Shown one piece after another: positions 39,891 to 48,059 of a stretch of 64,000 nt of DNA. Where the stretch lies: assembly GCA_002438805.1 (NCBI GenBank), contig DJQV01000023.1:33706-97705 (forward strand), written 5' to 3'. The notes beneath the pieces were generated by a model. That model did not search any database and was not told the origin of the DNA. It worked only from the letters and a program-made list of their open reading frames with translations. Position 1 is the first letter of the stretch; each line of letters begins with the position of its first letter. This DNA is from Bacteroidales bacterium UBA6377 (lineage in GTDB: Bacteria > Bacteroidota > Bacteroidia > Bacteroidales > UBA932). The position numbers were made by a program, and so were the translations under genes.

Positions 39891-41656
39891 TGCTGCCCGT
39901 ATGTTGATTTGAGGTAAAGTTCATCCATCTGGCTCTGATCGATCTTGGATGGGGAGTCGATCATCACGTCGCGGCCCTGGTTGTTCTTAGGGAAGGCGAT
40001 GTAGTCACGAATGGTCTCCTGCCCGCCGAAGAGTGCGCAGACGCGGTCGAAGCCGAAGGCAAGTCCCCCGTGAGGAGGGGCTCCGAACTTGAAGGCGTTG
40101 ATGATGAAGCCGAACTTGTACTCGGCGTCCTCGCGGCTTATGCCCAGCACATCGAACATCCTGCTCTGCAACTTGGCGTCGTGGATACGGATGGAGCCGC
40201 CGCCGAGTTCGGTGCCGTTGAGCACGAAATCGTATGCGTTGGCGCAAACCCTCTCAAGATCCTCTTTCTTGTCAGAATAGAACCACTGCTCATGCTCCGG
40301 CTTCGGCGCGGTGAACGGGTGGTGCATGGCGTAGAAGCGTCCGTCTTCCTCGCTCCATTCGAGAAGCGGGAAGTCCACTATCCAGAGCGGTGCGAACACC
40401 TTCGGGTCCCTCAGGCCGAGACGGTTCCCCATCTCGATTCGCAGCACTCCAAGCTGGGTCTGGGTCTTGCGTTTGGCTCCGCAGAGCACGAGGATGAGAT
40501 CGCCCGGCTTCGCCTCGCAGGCCTGAACCACCTCATGAAGTTTCTCCGGGGAGAAGAACTTGTCCACGGATGACTTGATGCTGCCGTCGGAGTTGACCTT
40601 GATGTACACAAGTCCTTTTGCGCCGACCTGCGGGCGCTTCACCCACTCGGTAAGCTCGTCAAGCTGCTTGCGGGTGTATTCGGCGCAGCCTTCTGCGGCG
40701 ATGGCGCCGATGTATTCAGATGAGTCGAACACGCTGAATCCCTGATTCTTTACCAGCGGTGTGATGTCGTGAATCTTCATTCCGAAGCGGACATCCGGCT
40801 TGTCGGAGCCGTAGTTGTCCATGGCATCGTACCACCTCATGCGAGGAAGCGGATCCGGGATGTCCACGCCGAGGGCGTTCTTGAACATGCGGCGCATCAT
40901 CCCCTCGAATGTGTTCAGCACATCCTCCTGCTCCACGAAGCTCATCTCGCAGTCTATCTGGGTGAACTCCGGCTGACGGTCAGCACGCAGATCCTCGTCG
41001 CGGAAACATCTCACAATCTGGAAGTAGCGGTCGTACCCGGCCACCATGAGGAGCTGCTTGAATGTCTGGGGGGACTGCGGGAGGGCGTAGAAAGTGCCCG
41101 GGTTCATACGGGACGGCACCACGAAGTCGCGGGCCCCCTCCGGGGTGGATTTGATAAGATAAGGAGTCTCTATCTCCATGAATCCCTGCTCATCGAGGTA
41201 GGTGCGGATCTCCTGGGCGAGGCGGTGGCGAAGCGCAAGTGCCCGCTGGAGAGGAGGACGGCGCAGGTCAAGATAACGGTACTTGGCCCGCAGGTCCTCG
41301 CCTCCGTCGCTGTTCTCCTCGATGGTGAACGGCGGGGTCACGGACTTGTTGAGCACGTTGATGCTCTCCAGGCGGATCTCTATGTCGCCGGTGGGCATCT
41401 TCGGGTTCTTGCTGGCACGCTCCACCACTTCGCCCATGGCCTGTATCACATATTCGCGGCCAAGGCCGGCGGCGGCCTCCACCAGAGCCGGATCGGCATC
41501 AGTCTCCACTACAAGCTGCGTAATGCCGTAGCGGTCACGCAGGTCGATAAATGTCATTCCGCCCAGTTTGCGGGTCTTCTGCACCCAGCCTGCCAGGGTG
41601 ACTTTCTTGCCTTTGTCGGAGAGCCTAAGCTCACCGCAGGTGTTGCTTCTGTACAT
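39887..41656 (-). CDS. aspS: Aspartate--tRNA ligase
   Basis: Class II synthetase of bacterial length (589 aa from MYRSNTCGELRL). It has the OB-fold anticodon domain (VTLAGWVQKTRKLGGMTFID), motif 2 (RCFRDEDLRADRQPEFTQID), the bacterial GAD insertion domain and motif 3 (GLAFGFDRVCALFGG). The start at 41656 is preferred over 41680 because the promoter at 41686-41693 would start transcription very near 41680. It is the first gene of the operon running to dapF. Confidence 0.95.
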   Translation of the reverse strand: MYRSNTCGELRLSDKGKKVTLAGWVQKTRKLGGMTFIDLRDRYGITQLVVETDADPALVEAAAGLGREYVIQAMGEVVERASKNPKMPTGDIEIRLESINVLNKSVTPPFTIEENSDGGEDLRAKYRYLDLRRPPLQRALALRHRLAQEIRTYLDEQGFMEIETPYLIKSTPEGARDFVVPSRMNPGTFYALPQSPQTFKQLLMVAGYDRYFQIVRCFRDEDLRADRQPEFTQIDCEMSFVEQEDVLNTFEGMMRRMFKNALGVDIPDPLPRMRWYDAMDNYGSDKPDVRFGMKIHDITPLVKNQGFSVFDSSEYIGAIAAEGCAEYTRKQLDELTEWVKRPQVGAKGLVYIKVNSDGSIKSSVDKFFSPEKLHEVVQACEAKPGDLILVLCGAKRKTQTQLGVLRIEMGNRLGLRDPKVFAPLWIVDFPLLEWSEEDGRFYAMHHPFTAPKPEHEQWFYSDKKEDLERVCANAYDFVLNGTELGGGSIRIHDAKLQSRMFDVLGISREDAEYKFGFIINAFKFGAPPHGGLAFGFDRVCALFGGQETIRDYIAFPKNNQGRDVMIDSPSKIDQSQMDELYLKSTYGQQ

Positions 41657-41685
41657 ATAGCGTTTTGTATTATATTCCAAAAGAG

Positions 41686-41693
41686 CAAAGATA
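41686..41693 (-). promoter_or_regulatory. Predicted -7 element of the aspS-dapF operon
   Basis: The minus strand reads TATCTTTG, matching TAnnTTTG, about 30 bases before the preferred aspS start. Confidence 0.55.
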
Positions 41694-41744
41694 TAAAATT
41701 ATCCCATATTAAAGTAATCGCCGACCTCACGTGAATCTGTGCCG

Positions 41745-41825
41745 CGTACAGAAAAGGCCCCGTTTTCTGTACGGGGCCGTTCCGGCAACATGTCCGGTAC
41801 AATAAGAGGCCTTATTCTGTACCGG
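41745..41825. repeat. Paired GTACAG-type hairpins
   Basis: CGTACAGAAAA...TTTTCTGTACG (41745-41773) is followed by CCGGTACAATAAG...CTTATTCTGTACCGG (41794-41825). Both lie just beyond the SDR stop and upstream of the aspS promoter, where they could end SDR transcripts. The same two-hairpin pattern occurs at 47619-47701. Confidence 0.7.
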
Positions 41826-41837
41826 AGAAAATGAGTC

Positions 41838-42632
41838 TTAAAGCTTGTAGTACAATGACAGAACCCAGGCGAACATCCGTGGCGGCAGGATGGTCTTGGC
41901 AAAGACGGAGAGTCTCTGCAGGAAAGTGGCCACGATATAGTTGTATTTTGGGTTCTTCTTGCGGACTATCTCTGATATTTTCGCCGCGAGCACATCGGGC
42001 TTGAGTCCGGATGTCTCGTCGTGCTCTATGCTGGCCATGGACTTGGCGTAGGACTTGTAGACCTCGAATGCCTCGGGATTGGCGACCGTGCTGCGGGTCG
42101 CGGTAAAGCCGGTGGAGAAGTCCCCCGGCTCGATGACCACCACCTTGATTCCGAACTCCTTTACTTCGAGTCTCAAAGCCTGGCAATAGCCTTCTATCGC
42201 AAACTTGGAAGCCGAGTACAGCCCTTGATAAGGAAGACCGATAAGCCCACCTATCGAACTGATGCAGATGATCTTGCCTTCTCTCTGCCTGCGCATCACA
42301 GGGATCACGGAATGCAGGAAACGCACCATCCCCATCCAGTTGACATCCATCTGTTTGCGGGCATCGTCAAGGGAGCTGAACTCCAGCGGACCGCCGACTC
42401 CCATGCCGGCGTTGTTGATGAACACGTCGATTCTGCCCTCGGCCTCCACGACCCGGGAGACCGCAGCCTCCACCTGTGCGTCATCGGAGGCGTCCGCCTT
42501 TATGTAGGTGACACCTGGAATCTGCGGCACATCACGTCTGTGCGTGCCGTAGACCTTGTGCCCGTCGGATGTGAGCCGCTCGGCCATCGCCTTGCCGAAG
42601 CCGGAGCTGATGCCTGTGATAAGGATGACCAT
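41838..42632 (-). CDS. Short-chain dehydrogenase/reductase, candidate 3-ketosphinganine reductase
   Basis: The 264-aa classical SDR has the cofactor motif TGISSGFGKAMAE, NNAGMGVGG, the catalytic ISSIGG and YSASKFA. A C-terminal hydrophobic/basic tail (about 235-264) could associate with membrane. It lies 10 bases downstream of the serine palmitoyltransferase-like gene on the same strand. That suggests it reduces 3-ketodihydrosphingosine in sphingolipid synthesis, an inference from context only. A general SDR role remains possible. Confidence 0.75.
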   Translation of the reverse strand: MVILITGISSGFGKAMAERLTSDGHKVYGTHRRDVPQIPGVTYIKADASDDAQVEAAVSRVVEAEGRIDVFINNAGMGVGGPLEFSSLDDARKQMDVNWMGMVRFLHSVIPVMRRQREGKIICISSIGGLIGLPYQGLYSASKFAIEGYCQALRLEVKEFGIKVVVIEPGDFSTGFTATRSTVANPEAFEVYKSYAKSMASIEHDETSGLKPDVLAAKISEIVRKKNPKYNYIVATFLQRLSVFAKTILPPRMFAWVLSLYYKL

Positions 42633-42642
42633 GGCCGGGATG

Positions 42643-43836
42643 TTATTCTATGACTCCGAGTTCCTTGAAGATCTTGGTAAGCTTCTCCACAGCTTCGTCC
42701 ACCTGCTCGGTGGTGTGCGTGGCCATGAGCGCAAAGCGGATGAGCACATCGCTCTCCGGTACAGCCGGTGCGATGACCGGGGTGATGAACACGCCCTGCT
42801 CATAGGCCATACGTACGATCTTCATAGCCTTGATGGTGTCGCGCACGAAGAGAGGTATGATCGGGGACTGGGTGTGGCCCGTATCGAAGCCGTTGTCCTT
42901 GAACGCTTTCTGCGCGTGGTGGGTCACCTTCCAGAGGTGTTCGCGCCTCTCCGGCTCGTTGATCATGATTTCGAGGGCCTTGGATGCTGCCGCCACTGCT
43001 GCCGGGGTCATGGATGCGCTGAAGATCAGGGAGCGGGAGTTGTGCTTGAGGTAGTTAAGCACTTCCTTGTCGCCGGCGATGAATCCTCCCAGCGAGCCGA
43101 AACTCTTTGAGAATGTGCCCATTATAAGGTCAGTCTCGGCTGTGAGGCCGTAGTGGCTCGCGGTACCGGAGCCGTTCTCCCCGATCACTCCGAGTCCGTG
43201 GGCATCGTCCACCATCACGGAGGCGTTGTATTTCTTGCAGAGTTCCACGATCTGCGGAAGCGGGGCGATGTCTCCCTCCATGGAGTAGACTCCGTCCACG
43301 ACGATGAGTTTGAGCGCGTCCGGAGGGGTGAGGGCAAGCTTTTTCTCGAGGACGGCCATGTCGTTGTGCGGGAACTTGCGGACTTCCGAGAAGCTCAGGC
43401 GGCTGCCGTCGATGATGCAGGCATGGTCAAGAGCATCGAGGAAAACGTATCCGCCCTTGACTCCAAGGCAGCTGACCACCCCGAGGTTGACCTGAAAACC
43501 GGTGCTATAGGTGACGGCCTCGTCCTTGCCGACAAACTTGGCGAGCTTGGCTTCAAGCTCCTCGTGGATGTCGAGTGTTCCGTTGAGGAAACGGCTGCCG
43601 GAGCAGCTGGTGCCGTATTTGCGTATCGCCGCGATGGCGGCTTCCTTGAGACGTGGATCGTCTGAGAGTCCGAGGTATGAATTGGAGCCGAACATCAGGA
43701 CTTTCTTGCCATCGGCCATGGTGACGACCGGATCCTGACCTGAAGATATCGGGCGGTAGTACGGATAGATTCCTAGAGCTTTAACTTCTTGAGGGACTGT
43801 GTACTTGGCACAAATCTCATTCAGTATTTTCTTCAT
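42643..43836 (-). CDS. spt: Alpha-oxoamine synthase, probable serine palmitoyltransferase
   Basis: The 397-aa PLP enzyme starts at MKKILNEICAKY; longer frames upstream run through the promoter. Motifs are MFGSNSYLGLSDDP, GTSCSGSRFLNGTLDIHEEL, VDDAHGLGVIGENG and the PLP lysine (K244) in MGTFSKSFGSLGGF. The family includes serine palmitoyltransferase, KBL, BioF and HemA. Bacteroidota normally carry SPT for their sphingolipids, and there are no biotin or heme genes here. The N-terminal IYPYYRPISSGQDP is typical of bacterial SPT. It is the first gene of a pair with the SDR. Confidence 0.85.
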   Translation of the reverse strand: MKKILNEICAKYTVPQEVKALGIYPYYRPISSGQDPVVTMADGKKVLMFGSNSYLGLSDDPRLKEAAIAAIRKYGTSCSGSRFLNGTLDIHEELEAKLAKFVGKDEAVTYSTGFQVNLGVVSCLGVKGGYVFLDALDHACIIDGSRLSFSEVRKFPHNDMAVLEKKLALTPPDALKLIVVDGVYSMEGDIAPLPQIVELCKKYNASVMVDDAHGLGVIGENGSGTASHYGLTAETDLIMGTFSKSFGSLGGFIAGDKEVLNYLKHNSRSLIFSASMTPAAVAAASKALEIMINEPERREHLWKVTHHAQKAFKDNGFDTGHTQSPIIPLFVRDTIKAMKIVRMAYEQGVFITPVIAPAVPESDVLIRFALMATHTTEQVDEAVEKLTKIFKELGVIE

Positions 43837-43869
43837 CTGGCTTAGATTTAATAAAGTAGTACAACGCTG

Positions 43870-43877
43870 CAAATATA
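43870..43877 (-). promoter_or_regulatory. Predicted -7 element of the spt-SDR operon
   Basis: The minus strand reads TATATTTG (TAnnTTTG), about 35 bases before the spt start codon. Confidence 0.55.
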
Positions 43878-43959
43878 CAAATTTAATTTTATTCGCAACC
43901 TGCCACCGGGGCGGGCCGGCGGGATAGAGACGGACTGGCCATGGCAACCGGTTTGAGCA

Positions 43960-44102
43960 CATCGCAGGTGGGAGCGGATTTCGGCATTTATGCTCCCACC
44001 TGAACGGGGCACATGCCCTGCGAGCCTCCCTGAGGCAGGTCGCTTTGGCAAGTAGGAGCCTTTTTCGGAGAATCCGCTCCCACCTATTCTCCGGTACAGA
44101 AT
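43960..44102 (+). repeat. 143-bp palindromic-ended repeat, copy 1
   Basis: Its ends are complementary (AGGTGGGAGCGGATT near 43966 and AATCCGCTCCCACCT near 44085), with a second nested pair around GAACGGGGCACATGCCCTGC. An inverted copy lies at 47691-47831, on the other side of the flavoprotein and beta-barrel genes. Confidence 0.8.
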
Positions 44103-44183
44103 CGGGCACGGGGCGGCATAAATCAGGGCATCTAAAAAATATTTTAATTTTTTGCAAAAGTTGCACTATGTACCCAACTTTGC

Positions 44184-45428
44184 ATGGTGATTAAGACAAA
44201 GACAGACATAGCGGTGATCGGGGCCGGGGCGGCAGGATGCTTCTGCGCCATAGAGCTGAAGCGCTTGCACTCCGGGCTGTCGGTCTCCCTGTTCGAGGCC
44301 GGCAGGGTTCCCATGGCCAAACTCGCCCTCACCGGAGGGGGAAGGTGTAATCTCACGAACAGTTTCGCCGGGGTGCGCAACCTTTCTGAGGTCTACCCCA
44401 GAGGGGAGAGGCTGATGAAGCGGGCGCTCAAGGAGTTCAGTCCGAAGGATACGATGCGCTGGTTTGAAAGGGAGGGCGTCAAGCTGGTGGTGCAGGAAGA
44501 CGGATGCGTGTTCCCGCAGAGCCAGGATGCGATGCAGATAGTGCGTGTCTTGGAGGGTTTAATCCATCGTTTGGGTATCGGACTTGAGTGTAACAAAAAA
44601 GTTATCGCCATCTCTCCGCCATCCCACGAAAATGACCCCGAAGGTGGTTTTTGCATCGAATTTTCCGATGGGGCCATGGTCGAGGCCAACAAAATTGTTT
44701 TCACCATCGGAGGGTGCTCTGCTCTGTCCTTGGAAAAGATTCTGCCTCAAGGGATTGAGATCGTTCCGACAGTGCCGTCTCTGTATACATTCAAGATTGC
44801 GGATGACGGGCTGCGCGCCCTTATGGGGACGGTCGCACCAAGGGTTTCGCTTGCCATTGCCGGCACTTCTTTCCGCTCGGAAGGCATATTTCTGATTACG
44901 GATTGGGGTGTCAGCGGCCCGGCGACACTGCGGCTCTCCTCTTATGCGGCACGGTACCTCGCGGAGAGGGAATACAAGGCCGGACTTGTCGTGAATTGGC
45001 TCGGCATCAGTGAAACTCAGGCACGTGCAACTCTCGCCGGGCTTGCAACCGCGTCCCCCAATAAGTTCATCGCCAACACGCCGCCGGAGGGAATCCCGGA
45101 GCGGCTGTGGAAACATCTTTTACGCCGCTGCGGGCTGAGGGATGATCTCCGTTGGGCGGAGCTCGGCTCGAAGGGGCTCAACCGCCTGATTGGCAGGCTC
45201 ACGGCTGATGAATACAGGATAGACGGAAGAGCCCGGTTCAAGGAAGAGTTCGTCACCTGCGGGGGCGTGGCCCTGTCCGGGATAGATCTTCAGACCCAAC
45301 AGAGCAAGCTTTATCCGGGCTTGTATTTTGCAGGTGAAGTCCTTGATGTCGATGCCGTCACCGGGGGATTCAACCTGCAGGCCGCATGGTCCACGGGGTG
45401 GCGGGTGGCACGGAAAACAACTTCTTAA
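44184..45428 (+). CDS. NAD(P)/FAD-dependent oxidoreductase, HI0933/BaiN family
   Basis: The 414-aa flavoprotein has the dinucleotide motif IAVIGAGAAGCFCAIEL at the N-terminus. The family hallmark ALTGGGRCNLTNS follows, with a C-terminal ITCGGVALSGID-like block (FVTCGGVALSGIDLQT) and GLYFAGEVLDVDAVTGGFN. Members include bile-acid 7-dehydroxylation flavoproteins, but most are uncharacterised; no substrate is assigned. The downstream beta-barrel gene starts 10 bases after the stop. Confidence 0.88.
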   Translation: MVIKTKTDIAVIGAGAAGCFCAIELKRLHSGLSVSLFEAGRVPMAKLALTGGGRCNLTNSFAGVRNLSEVYPRGERLMKRALKEFSPKDTMRWFEREGVKLVVQEDGCVFPQSQDAMQIVRVLEGLIHRLGIGLECNKKVIAISPPSHENDPEGGFCIEFSDGAMVEANKIVFTIGGCSALSLEKILPQGIEIVPTVPSLYTFKIADDGLRALMGTVAPRVSLAIAGTSFRSEGIFLITDWGVSGPATLRLSSYAARYLAEREYKAGLVVNWLGISETQARATLAGLATASPNKFIANTPPEGIPERLWKHLLRRCGLRDDLRWAELGSKGLNRLIGRLTADEYRIDGRARFKEEFVTCGGVALSGIDLQTQQSKLYPGLYFAGEVLDVDAVTGGFNLQAAWSTGWRVARKTTS

Positions 45429-45438
45429 TCCCGACACA

Positions 45439-47559
45439 ATGAAAAAACTCATCTTTTGTCTGTCCATCGCCCTTGTGGCCATGGGCGCTGCTGCGCAAGA
45501 GGTGCAGCCCTACGATTCCACGACCGTGAGTGAGCAGATAGACTCCGTGACCGTATCTGCCAGGAGGAAGACTGTCAATCTCAGGTCCGACCGTCTGGTG
45601 GTTTCCTTGGACGGAATAGAAAAGGACGGGAAGAATGCTGCGGACATGCTGAAACTGGCCCCGTCCCTGACCGTCTCCAATTCCGGCATCAGCATGGCCG
45701 GGCGCGACAAGGTGCTTGTCTATATAGACAACCGTCAACTGGTCTACAGCGGGGCGGAGCTTGTGTCGTACTTGAGCAGCATGCCTGCCGGCAAACTCAA
45801 GAAAATCACGGTCATGTCCATGCCCTCATCCGGGCAGGACGCAGAAGGCAACATAGCCGTGGTCCGCATCACAACCTCCCATAGGGACGGCTGGTTCGGG
45901 ATGCTTAATGCCAGTTATGGCTTAAATTCATATTCTTCATACATGGGTTCGGCCTACCTGAGCTACGGAACGGGACGTTTCCAAATAGACGGGCGTCTGT
46001 CGTATGACGATCTGAAAAGCAAGAACGTGACAGACTCGAAAGCGTTTTACCCTGCCACCACGGTGTCAACATACAACCCCCGCGCCGTATCGTCACTCGG
46101 GGCCGACTTGGATCTGACGATGCGTTATAAGGCAGGCGAAAGGACTTGGCTGACCTTGACATTGGCAGCCCCGCTTGTGGACAGGAGTGAGACGAAAGAT
46201 ATCGAGAACCGGGCAGAGTACTGCAGCACCAGGCTCGACTCCTGTCTGGTGTCTGACGGCATCTACCGGAGTCGTCGCGGCCAATTCAATTCGGGCCTGT
46301 ACCTCGACCACGAATTCTCTGAATATGCCTCCCTGTCATTCAAGGCCAATTATCTCCGCCGTCAGGACGAAAACACAAGGGACTTCATCTCCGTCATGGA
46401 ACATGAGGACGGGGATTCACCAGAAGAGCACTATGAGACGGCAGGCAAAACGCGCTATGACATATTGACCGCCTCCGCAGACCTGCAGTTAGACCTATGG
46501 GGGATTCCTGTCACGGCAGGGGGCAAGCTGTCGCACATCAAGACGGGCTCGGACGACAAATATACCGGGACGGTCGAGCAGTCCAACAGGTTCGACTACA
46601 CCGAGAATATAGGCGCAGTATATCTTCAGGGCGAGAAATATTGGAGACATGTGCAGCTCTCGGCCGGTCTCAGGGCGGAGTTCTCCGGTACGGAAAACGC
46701 CAACAGCGAGATGCCGGAAACATACAGGCGCAGGTACGCGAACCTGTTCCCGTCGGCGAGTGCCATGTACCGCTTCGGCAAAGACGACAGCCACAGCCTT
46801 TCCCTGCAATATTCGCGTCGCATAGGCAGGCCGGCTTACCGCTATCTGAACCCCTTCAAGAAATATCAGACCAAATACAGCTACACCTCCGGCAACCCGG
46901 ATCTGTCCCCGTCGTTCTACAATCTCGTGGACTTGAGTTACATGTACGGGGACTTCCTGATGGTCAGGGGCTATTACAACGGGAACACGGGGAAAATAGG
47001 CAGTCTGGTCAATCTTGACAAGTCCGATACCGACAAGATAATAGAATATGCTGACAACTACCTCGATGTGCACAGCTTCGGCATCAACCTGTACGCCATT
47101 GCCAACCCGGCCAAATGGTATTCCATTGTCTTCCAGGGAGATGTCTCGTATGACAGATATTTGTCGCGGGTGGAGAGATTCCAGGATGTGTCCGGATTCT
47201 GCGGATCTTTATGGCTGCAGCAGAATTTCAACATCCTCGATGGCCTTCAGGCCAGCATAAGCGCTGTGGACTACCTTCCGAGCGTGAGTGACTACCGCCG
47301 GAGGGAGCATGCGTTCGGACTTGATCTGAAGCTGGAATACTATCACCGCAAGACCGGACTAGGCATATCGGCTGAACTCACGGACTTGTTGGGGACGGCG
47401 GAGCCGAGATACTCCTATGTGAGTGACGGTGTCAAACTGGAGTACGACAACCACTACGACAGCCGCAGCCTCATGATAAGCCTGAGCTGGAGTTTCGGGA
47501 CGCGGCAGCGTCAGCGCCCGGCACGTGCATCCAACACCGAGGAGCGCAGCCGCCTGTGA
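45439..47559 (+). CDS. Outer-membrane beta-barrel protein, TonB-dependent-receptor-like
   Basis: The 706-aa protein has a signal peptide (MKKLIFCLSIALVAMGAAAQ). A plug-like domain follows (about 30-150: SVTVSARRKTVNLRSDRLVV, DMLKLAPSLTV, VLVYIDNRQL), then a long barrel with alternating aromatic strands to residue 706. It lacks the carboxypeptidase-regulatory domain seen in SusC. It belongs to the outer-membrane beta-barrel (OMP_b-brl_3) group. The ligand is unknown. The start at 45439 gives the signal peptide; an upstream in-frame ATG lies inside the flavoprotein gene. Confidence 0.85.
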   Translation: MKKLIFCLSIALVAMGAAAQEVQPYDSTTVSEQIDSVTVSARRKTVNLRSDRLVVSLDGIEKDGKNAADMLKLAPSLTVSNSGISMAGRDKVLVYIDNRQLVYSGAELVSYLSSMPAGKLKKITVMSMPSSGQDAEGNIAVVRITTSHRDGWFGMLNASYGLNSYSSYMGSAYLSYGTGRFQIDGRLSYDDLKSKNVTDSKAFYPATTVSTYNPRAVSSLGADLDLTMRYKAGERTWLTLTLAAPLVDRSETKDIENRAEYCSTRLDSCLVSDGIYRSRRGQFNSGLYLDHEFSEYASLSFKANYLRRQDENTRDFISVMEHEDGDSPEEHYETAGKTRYDILTASADLQLDLWGIPVTAGGKLSHIKTGSDDKYTGTVEQSNRFDYTENIGAVYLQGEKYWRHVQLSAGLRAEFSGTENANSEMPETYRRRYANLFPSASAMYRFGKDDSHSLSLQYSRRIGRPAYRYLNPFKKYQTKYSYTSGNPDLSPSFYNLVDLSYMYGDFLMVRGYYNGNTGKIGSLVNLDKSDTDKIIEYADNYLDVHSFGINLYAIANPAKWYSIVFQGDVSYDRYLSRVERFQDVSGFCGSLWLQQNFNILDGLQASISAVDYLPSVSDYRRREHAFGLDLKLEYYHRKTGLGISAELTDLLGTAEPRYSYVSDGVKLEYDNHYDSRSLMISLSWSFGTRQRQRPARASNTEERSRL

Positions 47560-47618
47560 CGGCTTCTTACACTGCCTTTTCACGGCTATTTTCACCTTTT
47601 TGAGATTATCGCAAACCC

Positions 47619-47701
47619 CGCGTACAGAAAAGACCCCGCTTCTTGTACGGAACCGCTTCAGAAACGTGTCCCGTACAGCAGAAGACCAGATTCTGTACCG
47701 G
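47619..47701. repeat. Paired GTACAG-type hairpins, second locus
   Basis: CGCGTACAGAAAAGACCCCG with CTTCTTGTACGG (47619-47650), then CCGTACAGCAGAAG with TTCTGTACCGG (47671-47701). The same order as at 41745-41825. Confidence 0.65.
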
Positions 47702-47831
47702 AGAGCAGGTGGGAGCGGATTTGCCCAAAAGGGCTCCTACCTGTCGAAGCAATATGCCACAGAGAGGCTCGCAGGGCATGTGCCCCGTTCAGGTGTGAGC
47801 CTAAATGCCGGAATCCGCTCCCACCTGCGAT
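47691..47831 (-). repeat. 141-bp palindromic-ended repeat, copy 2 (inverted)
   Basis: The reverse complement aligns end to end with 43960-44102, including the GAACGGGGCACATGCCCTGC core and both AGGTGGGAGCGGAT-type ends, with scattered differences. Confidence 0.8.
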
Positions 47832-48059
47832 GCGCTTCAATGGCTCACGCGCATCCACCTGTTACACTGAAATTCCGCGACAGCCCATGACCGATAGTTT
47901 GAGACCTTCTTGAGGGGAGGACATTCGCTCCGTACAGCAGACCCCGCCTTTCCCGTACCAAAGTTGCTTTGTGGGCCGTTTTGTACGGGAAACGGCCTTT
48001 TCCCGCACCGAATGCGCATGAAGCGAAAGTGGCTGAGGCTCAACACAAAAGTGATACAT

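Larger units (their letters stand above)
47560..48059. other. 500-bp gene-free interval of palindromic repeats
   Basis: No gene is seen. It holds the GTACAG hairpin pair (47619-47701), the inverted 141-bp repeat (47691-47831) and a third GTACAG/CCCGTACC cluster (about 47925-48005). Several short frames here are chance products of the palindromes. Confidence 0.7.

Noticed and set aside
40769..41734. A 321-codon frame antisense to aspS
   Set aside because: It is a shadow of aspS, which has complete class II synthetase motifs.
42643..44166. Longer 507-aa version of the serine palmitoyltransferase
   Set aside because: The extra N-terminal part reads through the promoter and the palindromic repeat; the family normally begins at the Met at 43836.
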